From assembly GCF_000830005.1 (NCBI RefSeq), contig NZ_CP010407.1:6770001-6834000 (forward strand): a DNA stretch of 64,000 nt, given 5' to 3'. Position numbers and translations under genes: made by a program. How positions within the stretch are numbered: the first letter of the stretch is position 1; the number at the start of each line of letters is the position of its first letter. Below, piece after piece: positions 50,390-59,908 of this stretch. This DNA comes from Streptomyces vietnamensis (GTDB lineage: Bacteria; Actinomycetota; Actinomycetes; Streptomycetales; Streptomycetaceae). The notes beneath the pieces are model-generated. The model saw only the letters and a list, made by a program, of their open reading frames with translations, was not told the origin of the DNA and did not search any database.

Positions 50390-50418
50390 GGAGCCCCGCC
50401 ACTGGGTGGCGGGGCTCC
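50390..50418. terminator. 12-bp hairpin after the immunity gene
   Basis: GGAGCCCCGCCA (50390-50401) and TGGCGGGGCTCC (50407-50418) pair perfectly with a CTGGG loop. It lies just beyond the stop of the SMI1/KNR4 gene and ends the long leftward RHS transcript. The remainder of the 237-bp gap to the HD gene start shows no gene. Confidence 0.75.
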
Positions 50419-50435
50419 GTCGATCCCGTGCGGGA

Positions 50436-50957
50436 TCAGGGAAGGAACTCGTAGGACGGCCCGTCAGGCGCACGGTCGCGGGCGCACAACGTCACGTCCC
50501 TCCCCTTGAGATAGGCGAGCAGCCACTCGCCGAACGTCATCTCGTAGAGGGTCCATGACGGACTGTCCATCTCCTGGACCAGGACGCGCCAGGGCGAAGA
50601 GGGCTCGTCGGGGACGCGGAGGAAGACCATCTCCCCCGTCGTGGCCGTCGCCACCGGCAGCAGTTCACCGGGGCCCGTCCCTGCCCGACTCGGCAGGAAC
50701 TCGGCCATGTCCTCCTCGCGCCAGAACTCGAGGTCCTGCTTGATCATCGTTCCCAGATCGTGCAGAAGATGACTGGCGGGGTGCTTCAGATACAGCTGCC
50801 CGTTGATCGAGATCGAACCGTAGGCGTCCACGATCTCGTGGAAGTCCGCGGGGAATTCGACGCCGAGCTCCTGCTCGAGCGCCGTCCACGGCGCCGGGTC
50901 CGACCAGTTGAACCGGGGTTCGCCCAACAGGGCCCGTATGTCCGAAAGCGTTGCCAC
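50436..50957 (-). CDS. SMI1/KNR4-family immunity protein
   Basis: The 173-residue acidic protein has the SMI1/KNR4 (SUKH) fold: WTALEQELGVEFPADFHEIV, YGSISINGQLYLKHPASH, and the helix-strand end TLYEMTFGEWLLAYL. SUKH proteins are the commonest immunity proteins of bacterial polymorphic toxins, especially those with nuclease domains. It starts at GTG 50957, 13 nt after the stop of the RHS nuclease gene, the canonical toxin-immunity order. It should bind and block the C-terminal nuclease of that protein in the producer and its kin. Confidence 0.85.
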   Translation of the reverse strand: MATLSDIRALLGEPRFNWSDPAPWTALEQELGVEFPADFHEIVDAYGSISINGQLYLKHPASHLLHDLGTMIKQDLEFWREEDMAEFLPSRAGTGPGELLPVATATTGEMVFLRVPDEPSSPWRVLVQEMDSPSWTLYEMTFGEWLLAYLKGRDVTLCARDRAPDGPSYEFLP

Positions 50958-50970
50958 CTCTAAGCCCCTT

Positions 50971-53900
50971 CTAGCAGGTCGAGCCGATGCCGGTGCTGGA
51001 GTTGATCGCCGTGCAGGAGTACTGCTCCACGATGTCCCCCTGCGGCCCGTACGCGGTCATGCCCACCTGGACGAGCGTGGGAACGGCCGAGTGCGGGTCA
51101 CCGTAGATGGGCACGACCGACATGAACAGTTTGTTGTCACCGGTCAGGTGCTTCCAGCCGAAGGCTTCCACCTTGCTGGCCATCCTGGCGTTCGCCCTGC
51201 CGTGCAGTGCGACCAGGTTCCGGATGTCCCCTCCGGTGCCCTTGCCCCAGTAACCTATCAGGTGCCCTGCCTGCGGGTTTCCGCCGCCGGCCGCGATCTC
51301 ACCCATGCCGTCCGGCTGGACGGAGGGCTCGCACTCGGGGCACTTGGGCAGACCGCCGGCACCGGTGCGCGACCTGCGGTCGGCCTTGGTGAGGAACGCC
51401 CAGGCACCGGTCGCCCGGCAGCCCTTGTTGCCCTGGTGGTCGGTGTACTCCTCCAGGCCGCCGTAGACCCGTCCGCCGTCGATCAGCGGCATCGGGTCGC
51501 ACGTCGGGTTGTTGGTGTCCGTGGTCCGCGGCGCGGGCCGGGGCTGGGGGCCCGGCGACGGCTGCGGGGTGGGACTCGGTCGCGGTTCGTTGCTGGACGA
51601 GTCGTCGTCGTCGGAGTCGACGTCCGGGGACGGCATCAGCATGCTGCCCAGGGCCGTCCCCGCGTCCCGAAGGTTCTGCTGGCCCTGCGGCGTCGCCGCG
51701 TACAGGGCGGTGACGAGTGCCGCCCCCGCCCAGTAGATGGCCGGGATCGCGAAGAGGAAGTGGCCGTCCAGCTCGACGAGGCTGGTGGGGTTGCCGCCGC
51801 CGAAGGCGTACCGGTTGTTGGTGTACGGGTCGGCGCCGAGCTTCATGTCGGCGAGGGCGCCGTTGTACATGTCCCGGGTGGTGAAGCGGTTGAGGCCCGG
51901 GTTGTAGTCGCGGAAGCCCATGTCGTACGTGCCGGACTGGGCGTCCCAGCGCTTGGCGTTGTACCGGTAGGGGTTGTACTCCTCCTTGGTGGGGTCGGCC
52001 GCGTCGGGCTTGTCGATGCCGGTGAACTCGGTGGCGTCGTTGTTGCCGTAGGCGGTGTAGCCGTAGGTGGCCTTGGTGTCGCCGTTCTTGTCGGTCAGCG
52101 TCTCGACGTCGGTGTGGCTGTTGTAGCCGTAGTAGCCGTCCTCGGTCGTGCCGTCCGCGTTGTGCTTGGTCTGCGAGAGGCGCTCGCCCCACGGGCTGTA
52201 CTGGAACGACTTCGTCAGCGCGCCGGCGACCTTCTCGTCGAGGACCTCACCGGACAGGCCGAGGTACTCGAAGTCGGTGGTCTTGCCGTCCGCCGTCTTC
52301 GACGCGGTGCGGTCCAGCGGGTCGAAGGTGTACGTCGTCGACTTCATCGCGCCGCCGGCGTCCAGCTTCTGGGACTCCACGACGTGGTCGAAGCCGTCGT
52401 ACACGCTCCGCTCGATGACCTTGCCGCCCGAGCTGACCGACTGCTGACGGCCGAACGGGTCGTAGGCGTAGCTCGCGCCGACGCCCGCCGTCGAGGTGCT
52501 CAGCAGCCTGTTCCGGTCGTACTGGAACGTGGTGGTCGCGCCCTTGACGGTCTGGCTGACGACGTTGGCGTTGTTGTCGTGGACGTACGTCTCCGTCGCG
52601 GCGCCGTTGCCCGTCTTCACGGACTTGGCGAGCCGGTCGGCCGGGTCGTAGGTGAGGTCGGTCGTGGAGTCGAGGTACGCCGCACGGTTGTCGGCGTTCA
52701 TCTTCTTCGCGACGTCCTGCGACTTGTTGCCGTTGGCGTCGTAGGAGTACGTGTGGGAGGCGACGAGCGTGGTGCCGTCCGCCTTCTTCTCCGTCGTCGA
52801 CTTCAGCGCCGCGTCGAGGTAGTAGGTGTAGTCGACGGTGTTGCCGTTGTCCTTGGTCTCCTTCAGCTTCTGACCGCGGTCGGTGTACGTGTACGAGGTG
52901 ACCTTGGGGTCGCTGTCCGTCGCGGACTTGCCGACGGACACCGACTTGACCTTCTCGCGCAGGTCGTAGGTGTACTTGGAGAACTGGCTCGGGTGGCTGA
53001 CCGTCTCCGACTGGCCGTTGGCGTCGTACGTGTACGACGTCGCCTTCTTCTCCACGCCCGCCAGCGACTCCGTCACCTTCTGGACCTGGTTGAGGCCCGT
53101 GTAGGTGATGGCGTACGCGTCGACCTTCGTCCCCGGCGAGCTGTCGCCGATGGTCGTCAGGTTGCCGTTGACGTCGTAGGAGTAGGTGAAGGTCCGCTTC
53201 TCGTTGTCGGTCTCCGCGGAGTTGTCACGGACCAGCTTGACCCCGTCGGCGACGACGGTGCCGCCGCTGTTCTGGTCCAGCTTCAGCCTGGTGTTCTCGC
53301 CCTGCTTGAGGGCGTAGCTGCCGAGGCTGACCCAGGTGCCGGTGCCGGCGTTCTGGTCCTTGGTGACCGCCGGTTCGGTGGTCGTGCCGTGGGTGAGCGT
53401 GTACTTGGCGGTCGTGGCGGCCCCGGTCACCTTCGGGTACATCACGTACGCGGTGTACGTGCCGTCCTTCGGGATGTCGAGGGACCACGTGAAGGCGTCC
53501 GTGCCCGCGCCGGCGGCGTGGGTGCGGTGGTCGTAGCCCTGCTGCCCGGTGATGTCGCCGGTGGCCCAGGTGCCCGTGGCGGTGATCGCCTGGGTGTCGG
53601 AGTTGTCCACCAGGACGACGGACCTGCCGACCGGAACACCGTCGTCGGAACGGGACTTGACCTTGCCGTCCGGGTAGAACGACCACGTCATCGTGCGGTT
53701 GGACGAGCCGCCCGCCGACGTCAGCGTCCTGGCCGTCTGCTGGCCCAGGGCGTTGTAGTCGTAGGTGGTCGAGATGGACCACGGGTCCGTGGAGCTCTTC
53801 GTCCAGCCGTTGTCGAAGTAGTCGACCTTGGTGACGTTGCGGACCGTCTGCCCCTCCGAGGGCGGCATCGAGGTCTTCGCGACCCGGCCCACGGCGTCGT

Positions 53901-56900
53901 ACTCGGTCTCGGTGTAGACGTTCGGGTCGTTGTAGCGGGCGTCGGCCGGGTCGTACGGCTGGTACCGGCGCTTCGGCCGGTTCAGCGCGTCGTACTCGGT
54001 GCGGGAGGTGAACGCCGTGGTCGTGCCCGCCTCGACGGCGCGCGGGGTGATCACCTTGGTGGTGTTGCCGACCTGGTCGTACTCGTACCGGGTCGTGCGG
54101 TAGACGATCGGCGAGGTGCCGCTGCGCGGGACCTTGACCTCCGTCTGCTTGCCGCGCTCGTCGTAGCTGACGAGCGTGGTGTTGTTCTCGGCGTCCGTCG
54201 TGGAGACGACCAGGTTGTCCTTGTCGTAGGCCTTCCTGGTGGTCTTGCCGGCGGCGTCCGTGACCGAGGTGGCCCGGTGGTTCAGGTCGTACGCCGACAG
54301 ACTGGTGTAGTCGGTCGTGTCGGGGGTGTTGTTCTTCTTCGGGTCGACGACCTTGATCGTGTTGCCGACGTTGTCGTACTCGTAGCTGACCTTGTCGCCG
54401 TTCGCGTTGACGACGGAGGTGAGCTGGTAGATCTCGTTGTAGTAGTTGGTCGTGACGAAGTCCGACGCGTCCGCGGTGGTCAGCGTGCCCTTCGGCTCGG
54501 TCGTCGTCAGGAGGTTGCCGACCTTGTCGTAGGTGTACGTCGTCTTCCGCTCGTCCGACGTCGGCGTGTACTTCGGCTCGGTCGCCGAGGTCATCTGGTC
54601 GGCCGCGTCGTAGACGGCGGTCGACACCGCGCCGTTGGGCGCCGTCGAGGTGGTGACGTTGTCGTTGGCGTCGTACACCGGGGCCGGAGCGGTGATCAGA
54701 TCACCGGCGGCCTGGTCCTTCGGCTCGGTCTTGACCAGCGGACGGCCGTAGACGTCGTACGTCTGCGTGGTCTTCTTGCCGAGCGCGTCGGTGACCTGCG
54801 TGACCTGACCGCGCTCGTCGTAGACGAACGTCGACGAGTTGTTCAGCGCGTCCTTCATCGTCGTCGGGAAGCCCGTGGGCCCGAAGCCGCTGTTGGTGTC
54901 CGCGTTGCCGTTGGCGTCGACGGCCCGGATCAGCTGGCCGTACGCGTCGTACTCGTACGACGTGGTGTAGTCACCCGCCGTCGCGGTGGCGACGCCCTTG
55001 GGGTCGGTGACCGTCTTCAGGTTGCCGAAGGTGTCGTAGCCGAACTGCCACTTCCGGCCCTCCGGAGAGGTCTTGGTGAAGAGGTCGGCCGAGTAGCCGT
55101 CGGCACGCGTCTGGTACGCGTACTGCGAGGAGTTCGCCGGGTAGACACCCGGGGCGCACTCGCTCTGGGCCGGCACGCCCGCCTTGTTGTTCTCCGCGTC
55201 GCGCTTCCAGAGCGGGAAGCCCGTCTTCTGGTCGTAGCAGTAAGCGGTCTTGGCGCCGTTGGCCTCCTCCGTGTACGTGACGTTGTTGTCCGCGTCCCAC
55301 GACAGCTTCATCGACTGCGACTTGGCGTTCGTCGACTGGACGGCACGGCCGAAGTCGTCGGTGACGTAGTCGGAGGAGCGGGACTCGGCGTCGGTCACCT
55401 TGGTGGCCGTGAACTTGGGATTGCCCGCGTCCACGGCGTACGTGAAGCCCGTGGTGCCCTGGAGACGGTCGGTGATCGTCTTGGTCCACCAGTGGTACTT
55501 CGGGTCGTCGCCGGTCTGCGGGTAGTTGTACGCCAGCGAGGTGGCGTTGCCGCGCGGGTCGGTCGTCTTGACGAGCTTGACGTTCTTGTTGCCCTGGGTG
55601 GCGTCGTACTCGAAGGCGAAGACCTTCGGCTGGGTGGAACCCGCACCGTCGGTGATCTTGGTGAGCAGGCCCTTGTCGGAGTACTCGAAGGTGACCTTGC
55701 GGCCCGAGATGTCGGTCATCGACTTGATGTGGTCGATGATCTTCGGGTTGTTGCTGTCGGCCTTGGAGTAGTACTCGACCGTCAGCGACTGGCGGCCGGC
55801 CGGGTCGGTGACGTACTTCAGGAACTTCGTCGGCTTGTTGTTCGACTTCCGTTCCTCGTAGGTGTACGTCTGCGTGTTGCCGTTCTTCTCGACCGCCGAC
55901 GTCATGTAGCCGTCGCAGCCGAACACGAACCGCGTGCCGTCCGGACGGGTCATCGTCCAGGCGTCCGGGACCGGGTCCTTCAGCGGGGTGCAGTCCAGAC
56001 CGGGCTTGGCGGACAGCTTGTAGTGAACGCCGGCCGGGGCCTTCCAGGAGCTCGTGGCCGAGTCCCAGCGGAAGACGTGCGTGGTGCCGTCACCGTCGGG
56101 AAGACGGATCTCGATCGGGTTCGGCTTGGGGTGGAACTCCAGCGGCGCGCCGAGCCGGATCGGGCCGGAGGCCTGGAAGGACCAGCCGTAGCCCGAGACG
56201 GTGTCGGAGGTGTCCTGGCTGTTGTACGCGAACCGGGCGAAGGTGGTGATTCCGCGGCCGGGGTTGGTGAACGCGTTGTACTGCCAGACGGTGTTGCCCG
56301 ACGCCAGGTTGTTCATCAGGGTCGAGCCGGCACCGGTGTTCTTGCCCGTGTAGACGTAGAACTTCTCCATGCCGAGCTGGTTGGAGGTCGGGTCCTCCAC
56401 GGCCACGTTCTGGGCCAGGCCCGGGATGCCGGAGGTGCCCGAGGTCCAGGTGCCGGTCGTCTTGTTGTAGACGTCCCAGGTCAGGACGTAGTCGGTGCGC
56501 TTGTTGCCGTTGTCCGAGTTGATCGGGGTCTTCAGCTGCGCCTGCAGGCTGACCGAGCCGCCCGGGGCGACGTTCGACGGCAGCGCCGTCTGCACCTGGT
56601 TGCCACCGTTGGTCACGTCCGTGCCGTCGGGCAGAGCCCACTTGTACGTCAGGACGTTGTCGGCCGAGGTCCAGGTGGAGGCGGTGGTGTTGGTGAGGGT
56701 GAAGTCGACCGTGTAGTCGCTGTTCGGCGTCATACGGGCCGGGGTCTGCGGCGCGTAGTACGTCGACTCCGTGGTCGAGTCGACGTACGTGACCACGAGC
56801 CTCGGCGCGAGCCTGGGCTCGGTGCCCTCGGACGACAGGAACAGGGTGCGCTCCTGCGAGGCGGCCTCGTCGGCCATCTTCAGGACGACGCCCTTCTGGG

Positions 56901-59613
56901 ACGCGGGGGTGGTCACCCAGGACTGCGCCAGCGAGGTGACGTTCCAGTCGTGACGGGCCGGGTCGTTGGTCATCGCGCCGGTGTCGGCCGTCACGGCGCC
57001 GAAGTCGCCGCCCTGAGTGGTCCAGTTCGTGGCGCTGTCGGCCTTGACCCAGGTGGCGGACTCGTCGAAGTCACGCGTCAGCGGCCGCAGTTCGTACAGG
57101 GCGCCGGTGGTGTCCTGAGCGGTCTGGGTGGACCACAGGCGCACGTTGGCGTCCAGGACCCGGGCCGTGGCGGGGATGCCGAGGGCCGGGAACTTCAGCA
57201 GGGCGCGGGTGTCGCCGTAGGTGGCGGAGTTGTTTCCCACCGACAGCCAGTTCTTCGGACCGGCGTCGTCGATGGTGTCGTGCGCGAGGGTGGTCTGCGC
57301 CGAGGACAGGGTGGTGTCCTGCGTCGCGTTCAGCACCTTGGTCGTGCGGCCGGCCTTGGGCAGGCGTACGAGCTGGGTGGGGGCGGCGACGACCTGCCCG
57401 TCCTTCGTCTTGACCGCGACCATGTAGTAGTACGCGCGGCCGAACGGGTCGGGGTCGTCGGCCTTCGTCGGCGTCGCGGAGGTGTCCGTGAACGACGTCG
57501 TGCCCGGCGCGACGGGGGCCACGAGGGTGGCGGCCGAGGGGGTGAAGGTCTGGCTGACGGACCGGTGGACCTGGTACTCGACGATGTCGTCGCCGGTGCC
57601 GATCGGGTCCTTGTCCTGGTAGGCGGACCAGCTCAGCTCGGCGCCGGTGTCGTGGATCGTGGTCGGGGCGGAAAGGTCGACGCCCTGACGGCCGAACGTG
57701 AGGACCAGGCGCGGGTAGTTGGCGGTCTCGCCGCCGTACCCGAACTCCGAGCCCTCGTAGCGCGGGCCGCCCTTGGGGCCGTTCGCGGACTCGTCACCGG
57801 CCTTGATCACGAAGCCGTTGTTGACGTTCGTGCCGTCGATCCAGGACTGGACGGTCTTCGTCACCGGGAAGGAGTGCCAGGTGTTCAGCTCACCGGCCTG
57901 CTTGGTGACGACACCGCCCTTGGTGAAGCGGACGGCGTCGGCGATGACGGACGTGGTCGTCGAGACCGGGCCGTCGCCGAGGACGATCTTGCCGAGGGTT
58001 CCGGCCTTGAACGGATGCGAGCCCAGCGTCTTCCACACGCCGGCGGTGCCGGCCTGCTGGTTGACGGTGTAGGCCTTCGTCCCGCCGTCGTAGGTGACGG
58101 TGAACGGCGCATTCGTCGCACGGTCGGAGGCCGGGATGTAGTGCGTCTCGACCTGGTAGGTGCCGTCCTCGGGAAGACTCGGCTGCCAGGTGTAGGTGTC
58201 ACCCGCGACCGAATCCTTGTTGTACATGTACGTCTGGTTCACCGCGTACTGCGTGTACGCCGTGTTCCCCGACGCCGGCCAGGCGCCGACGGCTGCCGTA
58301 CGACCGGCCTCGCCGTTGTCGACGACGACGGCGGTGCCGGACAGCTCGCCGGTGATCGCGTTGGCGTTGTTCCAGGTCGCCCCGGACTCGGTCCACGCCT
58401 GCGTGGCGCGGTGCGCCTCCAGCTGGACCTCGGTGTCACCGGTGGTGTGGGTCTGGTCGAAGTACAGCCGCAGATCGGCCGAGTCGAGCTTGGTGCCGGC
58501 CGGGATGCTGGAGACCGGGAACCGGATCAGCGCACGCGAGGTGCCGGTGGAGGTGTTGCCGACCGACAGGCGCCAGTTGTCGTCGTAGTTCGTCGTCGCA
58601 CCGTCCGACGAGATCATCACGTCCTGCGCCGTGGTCGGCGTCGGCGCGATCGAGAGCGTCGGGTCGATGGTGACCGGGTAGCGGCGCTCGGGCGCGGCCA
58701 GCCACGTCGCGTCCGGCGTGACCGTCAGCTTCCAGTCCTTGCCGGCCCTGGTGAGCTTCTGGGTGACGTTCCCGCTGTAGCCGGAGCCGTACGGCGCCTT
58801 CGCGTCCTTCCGTGCGTCCGTCATGAACGCGGCGGGGATGACGAGGACCGGGTCCGCGCCCTCGCCGTAGAAGGAGATCGAGCCGTCCTTGTTCTGCTTC
58901 GGCGTCAGCCCGCCGGAGTTCAGGGTGAAGGTGAAGGACACCGGACCGGACGGCTTGGCGTCCAGGACGATGTTCTCCTTCACCCGGCCCGGACCCACCT
59001 GGTACGACAGGTCCGCACCGGACACCGCGTCCTTGTAGGTGACCGTGTCCCCGGCCGCGACCGGCGCGAGCTTCCCCGCGCCCTCAAGGCCCAGGGTCAC
59101 CGCACGCCCGCCGGCGGTCTCGAACCGGACCAGCTTTCCGGCGTCCGAGCCGAACCAGCTGGACGCGGCGTTCGTCGTGTTGGCGAAGGCGAAGCCCTTG
59201 TCCCGGGTCGGGACGACGGTGGGGTCGATGTCCTTCCAGGACTTCCCCGCCCGGTAGCCGGTCGGCACCGCCGACACCTCGGCCTGCACCCGGCCGTCGG
59301 ACAGCTGCCAGTAGCGGGCGTTCGCCGTCCGCCTCCCGGTCAGCTCCGCGACCCGCTTCGGCTTCGGCGCCGCCTTGCCCTTCGGCAATTTCTCCCGGCT
59401 CGGCAGGACGGGAGTCCCACCGGTCGAGGGCTCGACCGGCTTCGCCGGCTCGGCATTGTCGTCGTCGTCCGAGAACCAGCCCGAGAAGGCGTCGACGATA
59501 CCCTCGTCGCCTTCGCCCGAAACCGGTGCCGCGTAAGCGACTTGTGGCAGCATGGTACCGGCGATCGCCGATACCACGAGGCAGGCTATCGCCCGCCCGT
59601 ATTTCATTCTCAC
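50971..59613 (-). CDS. secreted RHS/YD-repeat polymorphic toxin with C-terminal nuclease
   Basis: The 2,880-residue protein has a signal peptide (1-29); a DNRLRE domain (about 325-640) interrupted by a golvesin-like sandwich (428-566); a fibronectin-type region (645-750); a second DNRLRE domain (758-945); many YD/RHS repeats (about 1210-2500), interrupted by another golvesin-like domain (1997-2130); the RHS core (2440-2618); a hydrophobic helix (2619-2640); and a Pro/Asp linker. The last 170 residues carry GHLIG (2783-2787), RNLV (2798-2801) and a downstream Asn as in DNA/RNA non-specific endonucleases. The usual DPxGH end of the RHS core reads ELDGH. GTG 59613 follows AGGG; ATG 59607 is also possible. 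Confidence 0.93.
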   Translation of the reverse strand: MRMKYGRAIACLVVSAIAGTMLPQVAYAAPVSGEGDEGIVDAFSGWFSDDDDNAEPAKPVEPSTGGTPVLPSREKLPKGKAAPKPKRVAELTGRRTANARYWQLSDGRVQAEVSAVPTGYRAGKSWKDIDPTVVPTRDKGFAFANTTNAASSWFGSDAGKLVRFETAGGRAVTLGLEGAGKLAPVAAGDTVTYKDAVSGADLSYQVGPGRVKENIVLDAKPSGPVSFTFTLNSGGLTPKQNKDGSISFYGEGADPVLVIPAAFMTDARKDAKAPYGSGYSGNVTQKLTRAGKDWKLTVTPDATWLAAPERRYPVTIDPTLSIAPTPTTAQDVMISSDGATTNYDDNWRLSVGNTSTGTSRALIRFPVSSIPAGTKLDSADLRLYFDQTHTTGDTEVQLEAHRATQAWTESGATWNNANAITGELSGTAVVVDNGEAGRTAAVGAWPASGNTAYTQYAVNQTYMYNKDSVAGDTYTWQPSLPEDGTYQVETHYIPASDRATNAPFTVTYDGGTKAYTVNQQAGTAGVWKTLGSHPFKAGTLGKIVLGDGPVSTTTSVIADAVRFTKGGVVTKQAGELNTWHSFPVTKTVQSWIDGTNVNNGFVIKAGDESANGPKGGPRYEGSEFGYGGETANYPRLVLTFGRQGVDLSAPTTIHDTGAELSWSAYQDKDPIGTGDDIVEYQVHRSVSQTFTPSAATLVAPVAPGTTSFTDTSATPTKADDPDPFGRAYYYMVAVKTKDGQVVAAPTQLVRLPKAGRTTKVLNATQDTTLSSAQTTLAHDTIDDAGPKNWLSVGNNSATYGDTRALLKFPALGIPATARVLDANVRLWSTQTAQDTTGALYELRPLTRDFDESATWVKADSATNWTTQGGDFGAVTADTGAMTNDPARHDWNVTSLAQSWVTTPASQKGVVLKMADEAASQERTLFLSSEGTEPRLAPRLVVTYVDSTTESTYYAPQTPARMTPNSDYTVDFTLTNTTASTWTSADNVLTYKWALPDGTDVTNGGNQVQTALPSNVAPGGSVSLQAQLKTPINSDNGNKRTDYVLTWDVYNKTTGTWTSGTSGIPGLAQNVAVEDPTSNQLGMEKFYVYTGKNTGAGSTLMNNLASGNTVWQYNAFTNPGRGITTFARFAYNSQDTSDTVSGYGWSFQASGPIRLGAPLEFHPKPNPIEIRLPDGDGTTHVFRWDSATSSWKAPAGVHYKLSAKPGLDCTPLKDPVPDAWTMTRPDGTRFVFGCDGYMTSAVEKNGNTQTYTYEERKSNNKPTKFLKYVTDPAGRQSLTVEYYSKADSNNPKIIDHIKSMTDISGRKVTFEYSDKGLLTKITDGAGSTQPKVFAFEYDATQGNKNVKLVKTTDPRGNATSLAYNYPQTGDDPKYHWWTKTITDRLQGTTGFTYAVDAGNPKFTATKVTDAESRSSDYVTDDFGRAVQSTNAKSQSMKLSWDADNNVTYTEEANGAKTAYCYDQKTGFPLWKRDAENNKAGVPAQSECAPGVYPANSSQYAYQTRADGYSADLFTKTSPEGRKWQFGYDTFGNLKTVTDPKGVATATAGDYTTSYEYDAYGQLIRAVDANGNADTNSGFGPTGFPTTMKDALNNSSTFVYDERGQVTQVTDALGKKTTQTYDVYGRPLVKTEPKDQAAGDLITAPAPVYDANDNVTTSTAPNGAVSTAVYDAADQMTSATEPKYTPTSDERKTTYTYDKVGNLLTTTEPKGTLTTADASDFVTTNYYNEIYQLTSVVNANGDKVSYEYDNVGNTIKVVDPKKNNTPDTTDYTSLSAYDLNHRATSVTDAAGKTTRKAYDKDNLVVSTTDAENNTTLVSYDERGKQTEVKVPRSGTSPIVYRTTRYEYDQVGNTTKVITPRAVEAGTTTAFTSRTEYDALNRPKRRYQPYDPADARYNDPNVYTETEYDAVGRVAKTSMPPSEGQTVRNVTKVDYFDNGWTKSSTDPWSISTTYDYNALGQQTARTLTSAGGSSNRTMTWSFYPDGKVKSRSDDGVPVGRSVVLVDNSDTQAITATGTWATGDITGQQGYDHRTHAAGAGTDAFTWSLDIPKDGTYTAYVMYPKVTGAATTAKYTLTHGTTTEPAVTKDQNAGTGTWVSLGSYALKQGENTRLKLDQNSGGTVVADGVKLVRDNSAETDNEKRTFTYSYDVNGNLTTIGDSSPGTKVDAYAITYTGLNQVQKVTESLAGVEKKATSYTYDANGQSETVSHPSQFSKYTYDLREKVKSVSVGKSATDSDPKVTSYTYTDRGQKLKETKDNGNTVDYTYYLDAALKSTTEKKADGTTLVASHTYSYDANGNKSQDVAKKMNADNRAAYLDSTTDLTYDPADRLAKSVKTGNGAATETYVHDNNANVVSQTVKGATTTFQYDRNRLLSTSTAGVGASYAYDPFGRQQSVSSGGKVIERSVYDGFDHVVESQKLDAGGAMKSTTYTFDPLDRTASKTADGKTTDFEYLGLSGEVLDEKVAGALTKSFQYSPWGERLSQTKHNADGTTEDGYYGYNSHTDVETLTDKNGDTKATYGYTAYGNNDATEFTGIDKPDAADPTKEEYNPYRYNAKRWDAQSGTYDMGFRDYNPGLNRFTTRDMYNGALADMKLGADPYTNNRYAFGGGNPTSLVELDGHFLFAIPAIYWAGAALVTALYAATPQGQQNLRDAGTALGSMLMPSPDVDSDDDDSSSNEPRPSPTPQPSPGPQPRPAPRTTDTNNPTCDPMPLIDGGRVYGGLEEYTDHQGNKGCRATGAWAFLTKADRRSRTGAGGLPKCPECEPSVQPDGMGEIAAGGGNPQAGHLIGYWGKGTGGDIRNLVALHGRANARMASKVEAFGWKHLTGDNKLFMSVVPIYGDPHSAVPTLVQVGMTAYGPQGDIVEQYSCTAINSSTGIGSTC

Positions 59614-59654
59614 GCAAATCCCTATCTTGAGATGGTGGACCTGACCTCGAACGA

Positions 59655-59670
59655 CATGCCTCAGGGCATG
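59655..59670. promoter_or_regulatory. CATGCC-TCAG-GGCATG palindrome upstream of RHS gene
   Basis: Perfect inverted repeat (6+4+6) about 42 bp upstream of the RHS start. A second site, GTGATCAGGTCAC at 59716-59728, is a partial inverted repeat (GTGA...TCAC). Both lie in the 295-bp divergent gap 59614-59908 between the RHS and MmpS-like genes, in which I see no gene; either could be an operator. Confidence 0.45.
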
Positions 59671-59908
59671 CCAAAGCAGGCCACCTCCCGTGCGTGGGAA
59701 GCGACCTCGCCGGACGTGATCAGGTCACAGCGGGGGGATTGTTCATCACAGAGACGACGCCCCGTCAAGCGCTCACGCAATTGGGGCATTTCAAGGGTCG
59801 GGTTGCGGAGTTTCAGCGCGCCATGCCGGACTTGTCGGCCGCCTGGCATTCACGTATTCGGATGGTGTATAACCCAGGCCGAATTTCAAGTCGACCGAAA
59901 GCGCGGCC

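Noticed and set aside
52400..56000. Repetitive DNA within the RHS gene as a CRISPR or satellite array
   Set aside because: The repeats are degenerate YD-type coding repeats with irregular spacing, not identical repeats with unique spacers.
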